Source: an uncultured Desulfovibrio sp. (GTDB taxonomy: Bacteria > Desulfobacterota > Desulfovibrionia > Desulfovibrionales > Desulfovibrionaceae). From it: a stretch of DNA of 10,079 bases. Location of the stretch: NCBI GenBank assembly GCA_945871415.1, contig CAMBWG010000054.1, forward strand, positions 1 to 10,079, written 5' to 3'. The translations under genes and the position numbers were made by a program. Positions 1 through 5,785 of this stretch are shown here, piece by piece; positions within the stretch are counted from its first letter, which is position 1; every line of letters begins with the position of its first letter. The notes under the pieces are model-generated. The model was not told where the DNA came from. It saw only the letters and a program-made list of their open reading frames with translations, and did no database searches.

Positions 1-1153
1 CGCGCTTGCGTTCAAGAAAGTCCGTGGCGCTCAGGTCGCGGGGCCGCTGATCCAGCGGCATGGACGCGAAAATGGAGGCCATAAGCGCATTTTCCAGCCG
101 CCCGGACACGGTCTGCAATTCCGCCTGAAGAAAGCGGAAGGCCCCGGCATAGGGAGAGAGATCGAGAATGGGCGTAATCAGCACCTGATCGGGCACGGCA
201 TTGACGGCCCCCGGCGACAGATCCGGCGGCGTGCGCAGGGAGGACGGGGCCTGCACCGGCGGCCGGGTGAGCTTGGCCAGCCCTTCGAGCTTGTGGCGCT
301 CCATAAGATCGAGCTGCCGGGCGTCGGAAAGCGCGTCGTCGCCGGGGCCGGTGCCGTAAGGCGTGACGCCCTCATGCCAGCAGGTGAAGAAATAGGGCAT
401 TTCCTGATACCCGCCCACATGAAGAAAGCCCTCGCCGCCCTCCTCCCAGAAAAGGGATTCCCACGGCATGGCGCGCGCATCGAGACTGCCGGGAACGCGC
501 ACATCGCGCCGCCGCACAAGATGATGCACACGCACGGGCTTGTAGGGTTCGCGCTCCAGCGCCGCGCGACTGGCGGCCGTCAGGGCGTCGGGCCCGAACT
601 GCGCGGCCATGCGGGCGGGCGTCCAGAGCCGCGTGCGGCACACGGCGTCAAGCAGCCCCTCGTCATCAAGCCCCACGCTGAACGAGCCTATCTGCACGCA
701 CTCAAAACGCATGGCGGACCGTGTGGCCGTCTCGCTGTACAGCAGCGCGCACCCGGCCCAGAGCAAATCCATATTGAAGGCATGAATGGCCTGATAGAAA
801 CCGCCGTCGGCCAGCGTATCCTTCATGAGCCTGTCCACCTGATCGAGCCACGCGGGCGCGCCCGAGACTTCCCACAAGGACGGGTCCTGAAAATCCGGCT
901 CAAACCAGGAAATACCGCGCGGCGTCATACCGCTTGTCATGCCCGAAGCGCCCCGCAGCAGAGCCTGCGCGGCCGCCTGCGTAAAGGCATCCCGATTGCG
1001 GCGCGTGCCCGAAGAAGCAAGTTCCTCCCCGTCAAAAACGCCCCGGTGCGGCGCTATCCATTCCGCCAGCTCCCGCCATTCCGCCAGCCGCGCCGTCCGC
1101 AACTGCGCCAGATGCCCCGCAAACCGCCGCGCTTCCTCAAATGTCGTCGCCAT
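1..1153 (-). CDS. Phage portal (head-tail connector) protein, C-terminus outside window
   Basis: I translated the minus strand from the ATG at 1153-1151 and found 384 codons with no stop before the window edge, so the gene is 3'-truncated by the window. Portal proteins of short-tailed phages form the dodecameric ring at one capsid vertex through which DNA is packaged and ejected. Near the N-terminus the protein reads GTRRNRDAF, then GASGMTSGMTPRGISWFEP (about residues 49-87). Further on it has YGTGPGDDALSDARQLDLME (about residues 273-292), followed by a run ending in KLTRPPVQAP. This arrangement matches the Head-tail_con portal family of T7-like and BPP-1-like podoviruses, which are usually 500-700 residues, so roughly a third or more is missing. 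The start is the first ATG after the palindromic repeat A, with AGAGGA a few bases upstream as a possible ribosome binding site. Its position downstream of the fibre genes is unusual. Confidence 0.9.
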   Translation of the reverse strand, partial: MATTFEEARRFAGHLAQLRTARLAEWRELAEWIAPHRGVFDGEELASSGTRRNRDAFTQAAAQALLRGASGMTSGMTPRGISWFEPDFQDPSLWEVSGAPAWLDQVDRLMKDTLADGGFYQAIHAFNMDLLWAGCALLYSETATRSAMRFECVQIGSFSVGLDDEGLLDAVCRTRLWTPARMAAQFGPDALTAASRAALEREPYKPVRVHHLVRRRDVRVPGSLDARAMPWESLFWEEGGEGFLHVGGYQEMPYFFTCWHEGVTPYGTGPGDDALSDARQLDLMERHKLEGLAKLTRPPVQAPSSLRTPPDLSPGAVNAVPDQVLITPILDLSPYAGAFRFLQAELQTVSGRLENALMASIFASMPLDQRPRDLSATDFLERKR

Positions 1154-1192
1154 GTCCGTTCCTCTGTTTTTGGGTCTGCTGGAGGTGGGTTT

Positions 1193-1567
1193 TCTTGAGG
1201 GGGAAGGGGGAACCCTCTGCTCGCGCGAGAGGGTTCCCCCTTCCCCCTCAAACTCCCCCTTCCCCCTCCCAGCGCGCTTTACTCTGGTAAACAAGACGGT
1301 TCGGTTGCCCGGTCGCTTTCCATCTATTCATCGTCCCCCGGTAACGCGGGAAAGAAATCTTTTTTCATGCCGCCGGGGGACGGGCGGACAGGGGAAAGCC
1401 GCCGCGTTACCGCAATGCCCAATCAACCTGATTAAAGCGCGTTGGGGGAGGGGAACGCCCCTTGCGCGCCAGCCGCGACCGAATGGCGGCCGCAGGCCGT
1501 GCCCGTTGCGACGAAGGAAGCTACGGGCATCGACAGCAGAGATAAGGGGGTTCCCCTCCCCCAACAA
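1193..1567. repeat. Palindromic intergenic element, copy A
   Basis: This 375-base stretch fills most of the 436-base gap between the portal gene and the small virion gene, and I see no credible gene in it. In order it holds: a perfect 24-bp inverted repeat (1195-1218 with 1228-1251); a C-rich strip; a segment ending AGCGCGCTTTA (1271-1281); a core with two nested inverted repeats (1332-1341 with 1373-1382, and 1339-1349 with 1402-1412); TAAAGCGCGTTGGGGGAGG (from 1433), which is inverted relative to the left AGCGCGCTTTA; and a second long inverted repeat (1441-1456 with 1550-1565, perfect over 16 bp). The same order of parts recurs in the same orientation at 7245-7616. It could be a non-autonomous mobile repeat, a host-type intergenic repeat acting as a terminator or RNA-processing site, or a recombination target. 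Confidence 0.75.
1195..1251. repeat. Perfect 24-bp inverted repeat with a 9-base loop (part of copy A)
   Basis: Bases 1195-1218 are the exact reverse complement of 1228-1251, separated by the loop GCTCGCGCG. The arms are made of G5 and C5 runs and a CCCTCT segment. There is no T-run after it on either strand, so it is not a standard intrinsic terminator. It lies about 42 bases upstream of the portal start, so a transcript entering from the fibre genes would carry this hairpin just before the portal ribosome binding site. Confidence 0.85.
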
Positions 1568-1589
1568 ACCGTCCCGCTCTAGCCTCCCG

Positions 1590-1832
1590 CTAACCGCTGC
1601 GGCCGAGCAGGCCGCCGACGGCCGAGGTCGTGCCCGTCGTGCCCAGAGGCGACGTGAGCAGCGTGCCGCTCATGCCGCGCCGGGCCTGCACCTTGCGGCG
1701 TTCGGCGTCGCGGACGGCGGAACTTTCGGCTTCGACTTCGGCCTCGCGCACGGGCACGGGGTCGTAGGCCGGGGAAGAAATGGACGGAGCTTTCTGGCCG
1801 CCGCCAAAAATGGAACTGATTGCGGAACCCAT
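1590..1832 (-). CDS. Small podovirus-type virion protein (80 aa), function unknown
   Basis: The start at 1832 is chosen because a near-ideal ribosome binding site AGGAGGT (1837-1843) sits five bases upstream. It lies inside the last codons of the preceding gene, so the two are probably translationally coupled. The 80-residue protein begins MGSAISSIFGGG, has a charged helical middle (about residues 26-50, VREAEVEAESSAVRDAERRK) and then RRGMSGTLLTSPLG, and ends in a Gly/Ser-rich tail. Small proteins with a Gly-rich start, a basic helix and an R-G-x-S-T-x-L-T motif commonly sit near portal and head genes of podoviruses and are usually annotated only as virion or hypothetical proteins. I infer a minor head or head-tail component; no enzymatic motif is visible. 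It is the last gene before repeat copy A. Confidence 0.75.
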   Translation of the reverse strand: MGSAISSIFGGGQKAPSISSPAYDPVPVREAEVEAESSAVRDAERRKVQARRGMSGTLLTSPLGTTGTTSAVGGLLGRSG

Positions 1833-1834
1833 GC

Positions 1835-2086
1835 TTACCTCCTGAATTCCGGCGCAAGTTGCAGCCGGTCTTTTTCGCTGCTGTAAGACAGCTCGCAATG
1901 CCGCTGTCCCGTGCTTCCGTCCCTGTCCCAGAAGAACAGGGCGTCGATACAGAGGCGCGGCCAGTGCCGCACGCCGTCCCGGCTCCAGCGGAAAGCCCGG
2001 CTGGAAATCGTTTCATCCGGCCAGCCGCCCGCGACGGCGTTGCACAGCTGATCCACGGCTATCAGAATGTTACGCGCCCAGGCCAT
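1835..2086 (-). CDS. Conserved small phage protein (83 aa), function unknown
   Basis: The ATG at 2086 overlaps the TAA stop of the upstream gene as TAATG, which implies translational coupling. The protein begins MAWARNILIAVDQLCNAVAGG, followed by a WPDETISSRAFRW segment, a second tryptophan-rich stretch (HWPRLCIDALFFWDRD) and a C-terminal HCELSYSSEKDR segment. I recognise this arrangement (an amphipathic N-terminal helix with D-Q-L-x-N, then G-x-P-D-E-T-x-S-x-R) as a small protein frequent in tailed-phage late regions of proteobacteria. It has no secure function. The hydrophobic N-terminal segment is too short and interrupted to be a clear membrane helix, so I do not call it a holin. It ends two bases before the next start codon. 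Confidence 0.75.
   Translation of the reverse strand: MAWARNILIAVDQLCNAVAGGWPDETISSRAFRWSRDGVRHWPRLCIDALFFWDRDGSTGQRHCELSYSSEKDRLQLAPEFRR
1837..1843 (-). promoter_or_regulatory. Strong ribosome binding site that fixes the 1832 start
   Basis: The minus strand reads AGGAGGT five bases before the ATG at 1832-1830. It overlaps the last codons and the TAA stop of the upstream 83-residue gene. An in-frame ATG further upstream (1898) would lack such a site and lie inside that upstream gene, so 1832 is preferred. Confidence 0.8.
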
Positions 2087-2715
2087 TAGCCGACCTCGGG
2101 CATACGGTATTCCGGTACGATGGCGGCCACGTCCTCGACGGTCTGCGCGACCGTAAGCCTGTCCTCGTCCTTCTGGCGCAGGCCGATGACATGGCCGGAC
2201 GCCGTGGTGAAGGCGTCGGCCTTGGCAATGACCTTGCGCGCCAGTTCTTCGACCGTCATTCCCCGCGCCGCCGCAAGGGGCGTGAGAAAAGGCGTGGCCG
2301 CTTCGGGGTCGGCCAGCAGGGCGCGCGCCTCGGCCTCCTGCTTGTCAAAGGTCAGCAGCTCGGAAGACGGATAGCCCGCCGTGAGAGCCGCAAGGGCGGC
2401 ATCACAGGCCGCGTTGATTTCCGCGAGCTTGCGGGCCTTCGTATTGGCAAGGGAGTTGTATTCTTCGGCGGCCTCGGCGGCGGCCCTGTCCAGACGCTCT
2501 TTTTCCGCCTGCCACACGGCGACGTAGGGAGCCACTTCGGCGTCGTAATCGCCGGTTTCCAGAGGCTCGTTGCCCTTGTCGGTAAATTCCTTGTGCCCGC
2601 TCTCGCCGCGCCATTGCAGGGCGTGCAGATTGTCGGGCGCATCAAAAACAACGCGGAGGGCAAGGCCGTCCACGATAATCAGACGGTCTTTCGGCACAAC
2701 GGTAACAACAGGCAT
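2086..2715 (-). CDS. Probable tail fibre assembly or accessory protein (209 aa)
   Basis: The start follows GGAG at a normal distance, just after the TAG of the upstream gene. The first 50 residues are beta-like, with VDGLALRVVF and then LHALQWRGESGHKEFTD, a pattern known from proteins encoded next to tail fibres in many gut and proteobacterial phages. A long charged helix follows (about residues 65-115, rich in A, E and K, with YNSLANTKARKLAEINAAC), and then a helical C-terminal domain (FDKQEAEARALLADPEAATP, about residues 124-143; a RGMTVEELARKVIAKAD helix after it). The QEAEA and ARG-x-x-x-E-E-L-A parts resemble the C-terminal region of DUF4376-type phage proteins. I infer a chaperone or accessory role for the adjacent fibres; direct structural incorporation is the alternative. 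The stop overlaps the next start. Confidence 0.75.
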   Translation of the reverse strand: MPVVTVVPKDRLIIVDGLALRVVFDAPDNLHALQWRGESGHKEFTDKGNEPLETGDYDAEVAPYVAVWQAEKERLDRAAAEAAEEYNSLANTKARKLAEINAACDAALAALTAGYPSSELLTFDKQEAEARALLADPEAATPFLTPLAAARGMTVEELARKVIAKADAFTTASGHVIGLRQKDEDRLTVAQTVEDVAAIVPEYRMPEVG

Positions 2716-2718
2716 GGG

Positions 2719-3069
2719 CTACTCCTTGGCCTGCGCGGCTTCGAGGCGCAGGGTTGCGGCATAATCGGGCTGCACGAGCCGGCGCTGCCCCGAGGCAAGG
2801 GAAAGAAGCTGCATCCGCGTGGCCTCGCCGTTTCTGACGGCTTCGCAGCGCCCGGCGCTGACCTCCGCGCCGACCTTGCGAACCTCCCCGGCGACGGCGC
2901 CGAGATTGTTGGCATTTTCAAGCAGCAGGAGCGGGGTCAGACTCAGGGCGCAGCCCTCGACCTGCGCTTCAAGGCTTTGCCGGTTCGCCGTGTAGGACAG
3001 CCAGAAGGCGCAGCCGCCTTTCTTGTTGTGTTCGGGACATGCCTCAAAATTGCGGAAAGGACAGTTCAT
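2719..3069 (-). CDS. Small phage protein with N-terminal cysteines (116 aa)
   Basis: The start at 3069 has GGGAG about eight bases upstream, 14 bases after the stop of the His-rich fibre gene. The N-terminus reads MNCPFRNFEACPEHNKKGGC, placing cysteines at residues 3, 11 and 20 plus a histidine at 14, which could bind a metal such as zinc. Residues 37 onward are a predicted helix (LEAQVEGCALSLTPLLLLEN) with two further cysteines at about 40 and 75. Short proteins beginning M-x-C-P-F-x-x-F are seen near tail fibre genes of related prophages, but I know of no assigned function. The context between a fibre gene and a likely fibre accessory gene suggests a role in fibre assembly or host adsorption; this is inference. 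Only four bases, none coding, separate it from the next start. Confidence 0.7.
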   Translation of the reverse strand: MNCPFRNFEACPEHNKKGGCAFWLSYTANRQSLEAQVEGCALSLTPLLLLENANNLGAVAGEVRKVGAEVSAGRCEAVRNGEATRMQLLSLASGQRRLVQPDYAATLRLEAAQAKE

Positions 3070-3083
3070 TACGGCGGCTCCCG

Positions 3084-4019
3084 TCAGGCTTTGGCGCAGA
3101 TGATGACGTCGGTATATCTGACGTTCAGGGCGATGGTCGCCGTGCCGGAAAGGTCGTGGGTATGGGCTTCGGACTCTCCGTCATACCATGTGCCGCAAAC
3201 TTGCCTGGAGTCGATCCACTTAATGCTTCCGCCGATTGCCTGCTGGTTGGAAGTTCCGGGGTGGTTATCTTGAGGAAAACCACCATATGAGCCATAAGCA
3301 GGCACAACCACGGTCGCATGATGGTGTGTGCCATTCTGGGCCGACGTCAGCGTTGTCTCCCCGACGGAGCCGGAAAGCGTCGCGGTCCGCCCCTCGGCAA
3401 ACAGCGTGCTGAAAGCCAGACTCCCCCCCGTGCCGCCGCCGCTGTCACCGGACACCACGCGCAACGTCGCGTCGTCCACGTCCGTCTGCTTCACCCAGCC
3501 CGTGGGAGCGGCCGCCTGATGAAACAGCAGCCGCGTACCCGCGGGAAAGGTCGCGGCGGAGGCTGCGGCGTCCGCCGCACTGGCCTTGTCCCAGACTGTC
3601 TTGACCGCTCTGGACGTGGCCGCCGTGGTGCTGCTGTCGCTGTCCACGGCATCGGACAGCCGCACGCGTCCGGCGGCGGATGTGCTCGCCGCCGTCGTCG
3701 CCTCCGTGTAGGCGCTGTCGGCCCTGCTCTGCGCCGTGTCGGCGGCCGTCTTCGCGGCCGTGGCCGCGCTTTGCGCGGCGTTCGCCGTCGCAGCCGCGCC
3801 GCTGGCCTTGTCCCAGGCCGTTTTCACGGCTTTGGACGTGGCCGCCGTCGTGCTGGATGTGCTGTCCACAGCGTCGGAAAGAGGAACGCCGCCGGGCGCG
3901 GCCTCGATAGCCTCCATGCGTTCTTCCAGCGCCGTCACACGCCCGGGCAGCTCCGGATCGGCAGTCCTGCCGATGAGCCGGGGCCGTCCGTCTTTTCCCC
4001 TGATGTAGAGATCCGCCAT
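3084..4019 (-). CDS. Tail fibre protein with Phage_fiber_2-type repeats and His-rich C-terminal domain (311 aa)
   Basis: The ATG at 4019 follows AGGAGA. Residues 1-45 form an anchor with a short coiled coil (RVTALEERMEAIEAA). Two copies of an LSDAVDS-x-SSTTAATS-x-AVKT motif (about residues 47-67 and 121-141) match the repeat of lambda-Stf-like side fibres (Phage_fiber_2). They are separated by an alanine-rich helix. The C-terminal half starts AGTRLLFHQAAAPTGW (about residue 160), continues LRVVSGDSGGGTGGS, and holds HHH at 232-234 and HTH at 286-288. It ends NVRYTDVIICAKA. The LLF-x-Q-x-x-APTGW / LRVVSG / HTH / YTDVIIC order is typical of distal receptor-binding domains in many prophages, and paired histidines in some fibres bind iron along the trimer axis. 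I infer that it contacts the host receptor. Repeat R4 separates it from the upstream fibre gene. Confidence 0.85.
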   Translation of the reverse strand: MADLYIRGKDGRPRLIGRTADPELPGRVTALEERMEAIEAAPGGVPLSDAVDSTSSTTAATSKAVKTAWDKASGAAATANAAQSAATAAKTAADTAQSRADSAYTEATTAASTSAAGRVRLSDAVDSDSSTTAATSRAVKTVWDKASAADAAASAATFPAGTRLLFHQAAAPTGWVKQTDVDDATLRVVSGDSGGGTGGSLAFSTLFAEGRTATLSGSVGETTLTSAQNGTHHHATVVVPAYGSYGGFPQDNHPGTSNQQAIGGSIKWIDSRQVCGTWYDGESEAHTHDLSGTATIALNVRYTDVIICAKA

Positions 4020-4073
4020 AGCCGTCTCCTGTGTTTAGCCGCGTCTTCCGTCAGAGCCCCTGCCGTCTGGAAC

Positions 4074-4176
4074 GCCTGCCGTTTCGCGGAAACAACGCTT
4101 TTTTCCGCTCGATTCCGGCCGGGCGGCGTCGTGCCGCCGCCTCGCGTGCCGCTCCTTTCAAAGGCAAAACGCTCTA
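4074..4176 (-). repeat. Stop-anchored hairpin repeat, copy R4
   Basis: On the minus strand the repeat begins with the TAG stop of the 206-residue gene and reads TAGAGCGTTTTGCCTTTGAA. It continues with GCGAGGCGGCGGCAC, a GCCGCC hairpin arm and a GCGGAAA...TTTCCGC hairpin. The same order of parts follows the genes ending at 9439 and 4952, with partial copies after the long fibre gene. After the repeat about 50 bases of unrelated leader carry the ribosome binding site of the next fibre gene. Confidence 0.75.
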
Positions 4177-4794
4177 TTCGCCGAAACCGGCGTCCACAAT
4201 CAGCAGGCCGCCGTCGTGCAATTCTTCCGGCATAACGTCCGGCACAGTCACCGCGATCATGTTCCAGGCCTTCCGGCCCGCTTCCACAGCGGCCCGCACG
4301 TCAGCCGTCTTCAGGCCGGAATCCTTCACCACCTTGCCGGTCGTCTGATCAAAGCAGACAATATTGCCGTCAGCGGCGGATGCCGGGCCGGTTACGGCGC
4401 CGTTCAGGTTGTATTGCGCGAAGGTGAAGTCGCTGTTCTGATTGCCGCTGCCCTGACGGCTCGCAATGGCCACAATGATTTCGCCGCTTTCCAGCATCTG
4501 CCCTTTGTACATGCCCGGCGTGGTCACCACCCAGCGATCCCCGGCCTCATAGGTATTCGGGATGTCGCCTTCGGCATTGACGGAACCGCGCCAGCTCGTG
4601 CGCCGGGCAAGGGCGTCCACAATCTCAAGCCGCGTATGAATGGCTTCCAGTTCGGCCTGCACGTCCGCCTGCCCGACGCCGTTTCGCGCGGTCAGCTTGA
4701 TCTGCATGCCGACGCTTTCAGGATTCAGCCGGTAGAGCTTTTCGCCGTCGCGGATATGAAGCCGCCCGTTCTTTACTTCCACGGAAATCGCCAT
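4174..4794 (-). CDS. Tail fibre or fibre-tip protein (206 aa)
   Basis: The ATG at 4794 follows GGGAG six bases upstream. The N-terminus (MAISVEVKNGRLHIRDGEKL) is a short beta segment, followed by a helix with QADVQAELEAIHTRLEIVDA (about residues 42-61) that could trimerise. A beta-rich region follows with RGSVNAEGDIPNTYEAGD, then GQMLESGEIIVAI (about 98-110), and then ADGNIVCFDQTTGKVVKDSG (about 141-160), a phrase typical of phage tail fibres. The C-terminus reads EELHDGGLLIVDAG, which resembles the AALRDGGMLILIQE end of the neighbouring 224-residue protein. I infer a fibre component or distal adsorption protein; no enzyme motif is visible. It is flanked on both sides by copies of the stop-anchored repeat, so the gene looks like a self-contained cassette. 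Confidence 0.75.
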   Translation of the reverse strand: MAISVEVKNGRLHIRDGEKLYRLNPESVGMQIKLTARNGVGQADVQAELEAIHTRLEIVDALARRTSWRGSVNAEGDIPNTYEAGDRWVVTTPGMYKGQMLESGEIIVAIASRQGSGNQNSDFTFAQYNLNGAVTGPASAADGNIVCFDQTTGKVVKDSGLKTADVRAAVEAGRKAWNMIAVTVPDVMPEELHDGGLLIVDAGFGE

Positions 4795-4800
4795 AATTTA

Positions 4801-4954
4801 CTCCCGGAGCAATTCAAGTTTGAAACGCGCTGCGCGTTTCCAACCATACGGCCTCGCGCTTCGCGGAAAAAACGCTGTTTTTCCGCCCGCTTCGGGCCGG
4901 GCGGCCCTGTGCCGCCGCCTCGCGTTTCAGCTTTTCCAAAGGTGAAACGCTCTA
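4801..4954 (-). repeat. Stop-anchored hairpin repeat, copy R3 (most complete)
   Basis: On the minus strand it starts with the TAG stop of the 224-residue gene (TAGAGCGTTTCACCTTTGGA). Next come GCGAGGCGGCGGCACAG with its GCCGCC partner, a 9-bp A/T-and-GC hairpin (4863-4871 with 4878-4886), GGCCGTATGGTT, and a near-perfect palindrome centred on 4831 (4822-4830 with 4832-4840). It then runs into the ribosome binding site of the next gene. It fills essentially the whole gap between the two fibre-tip genes. None of the hairpins is followed by a clear U-run, so it is not an obvious intrinsic terminator. Confidence 0.8.
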
Positions 4955-5626
4955 TTCCTGTATGAGAATCAGCATCCCGCCGTCCCGCAGCGCCGCGGGA
5001 AGGGCCTCGCCGAGGCTGTCGGCGGTAACGGTGTCGCGGCAGCCGTCGTCCACCGGCCGCCCGTCGATGGTCAGGCGGCCGCTTTCGTCCCTGCCCAGAA
5101 CGTCAAGCACGCAGGCATTGTCATGCGCGTGGGCCAGCAGCGCGGCCTCGTCAATATCGGCGGCGGACTGCTGCGGTCTTCCGGTGATGTTCTCCCAGCG
5201 CAGGGTCACATCCTGGCTTTCTTCCTCCGACATCTTGCGCCAGTACGGCGCTTCGTCCCCCCGCGCGGGCATCCAGATATAGACGGCCCCGCCCTTCTCC
5301 ACCCCGGGATCGGCCGTGGCGTCGATGACGTAGCACTTGTCGCCGGGAATCTTGCCCGCCAGAAGATCGCGTTCCGCAATGGTTTCCACAACGGTTGTCG
5401 TGGTATTGGCGGCAAGCCCGCGCTCAAGCAGGCGGATGCGTTCAAGCGCGCTGCTGCCGTCGCCCATGTCCACATTGGCCGCGACCGTGCGTGGAAAAAG
5501 AATGTACCTGCCGCCGCCCGCGGTCTGCGAAAAGACCGTGGGCACTTCGACAAAACCCGCCTGCCGCATTTCCGCCACGGCGCTTTCCGCCGCCGCGAGT
5601 CCTGTTGTCAGATTGGCGTTGCTCAT
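4952..5626 (-). CDS. Tail fibre or baseplate-type protein (224 aa)
   Basis: The ATG at 5626 follows AAGGAG. The protein has a helical N-terminus (ANLTTGLAAAESAVAEMRQ) and a beta stretch (GGRYILFPRTVAANVDMGD). A module reading VETIAERDLLAGKIPGDKCY, then VIDATADPGVEKGGAVYIWM (about residues 80-119), follows. Next come SEEESQDVTLRWENITGRP (about 133-151), an AHAHDN turn, and GRLTIDGRPV (about 183-192). The IAERD, VIDATADP-x-V-x-x-GGA-x-Y, LRWENI-x-GRP and I-DG-x-P order is common in fibre and baseplate-linked proteins of proteobacterial phages, so a structural role in the adsorption apparatus is likely. The C-terminus AALRDGGMLILIQE resembles that of the next gene, suggesting duplication or exchange of gene ends. 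The stop codon is the first triplet of repeat R3. Confidence 0.8.
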   Translation of the reverse strand: MSNANLTTGLAAAESAVAEMRQAGFVEVPTVFSQTAGGGRYILFPRTVAANVDMGDGSSALERIRLLERGLAANTTTTVVETIAERDLLAGKIPGDKCYVIDATADPGVEKGGAVYIWMPARGDEAPYWRKMSEEESQDVTLRWENITGRPQQSAADIDEAALLAHAHDNACVLDVLGRDESGRLTIDGRPVDDGCRDTVTADSLGEALPAALRDGGMLILIQE

Positions 5627-5636
5627 GCCTGAACTC

Positions 5637-5785
5637 CTTGAACAATATCAGTTGCGCTGTGCCGCCGCCTCGCGTTCCGCCTTTTGCAAAGGTGGAACGC
5701 TCTTGAACAATATCAGTTTGAAACGCATTGCGTTTCAAACCATACGGCCTGTCGTTTCGCCTTCTTCAAGGGCAAAGCGCTCCTG
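5637..5785 (-). repeat. Partial stop-anchored repeats R2a and R2b with a 17-bp direct repeat and palindrome
   Basis: Two partial copies lie in tandem. R2a (about 5721-5785) includes the AGGAGCGCTTTGCCCTTGAA start and GGCCGTATGGTTTGAAACGC. R2b (5655-5703) has AGAGCGTTCCACCTTTGCAA and GCGAGGCGGCGGCACAG. A 17-bp direct repeat (CTTGAACAATATCAGTT on the plus strand) occurs at 5637-5653 and 5702-5718, flanking R2b. A palindrome with 12-bp perfect arms and a one-base centre spans 5716-5740 and contains the TGA stop of the long fibre gene. The right-hand part of R2a is coding, because the TAG seen in the other copies is absent here. Confidence 0.75.

Noticed and set aside
293..1198. A 301-codon plus-strand frame opposite the portal gene
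   Set aside because: The minus strand encodes clear portal motifs across the same bases, and the plus-strand product has a compositionally biased sequence.
1193..1567. CRISPR array or simple intrinsic terminator
   Set aside because: There are no regularly spaced direct repeats with unique spacers, and the long hairpins are not followed by T-runs.
1835..2086. Holin
   Set aside because: The N-terminal hydrophobic stretch is short and contains charged and polar residues; there is no lysis gene neighbourhood.
3084..4019. Variable region of a diversity-generating retroelement at the end of the His-rich fibre
   Set aside because: No reverse transcriptase, accessory gene or near-identical template repeat is present, and the C-terminus does not show the C-type lectin pattern expected of such targets.
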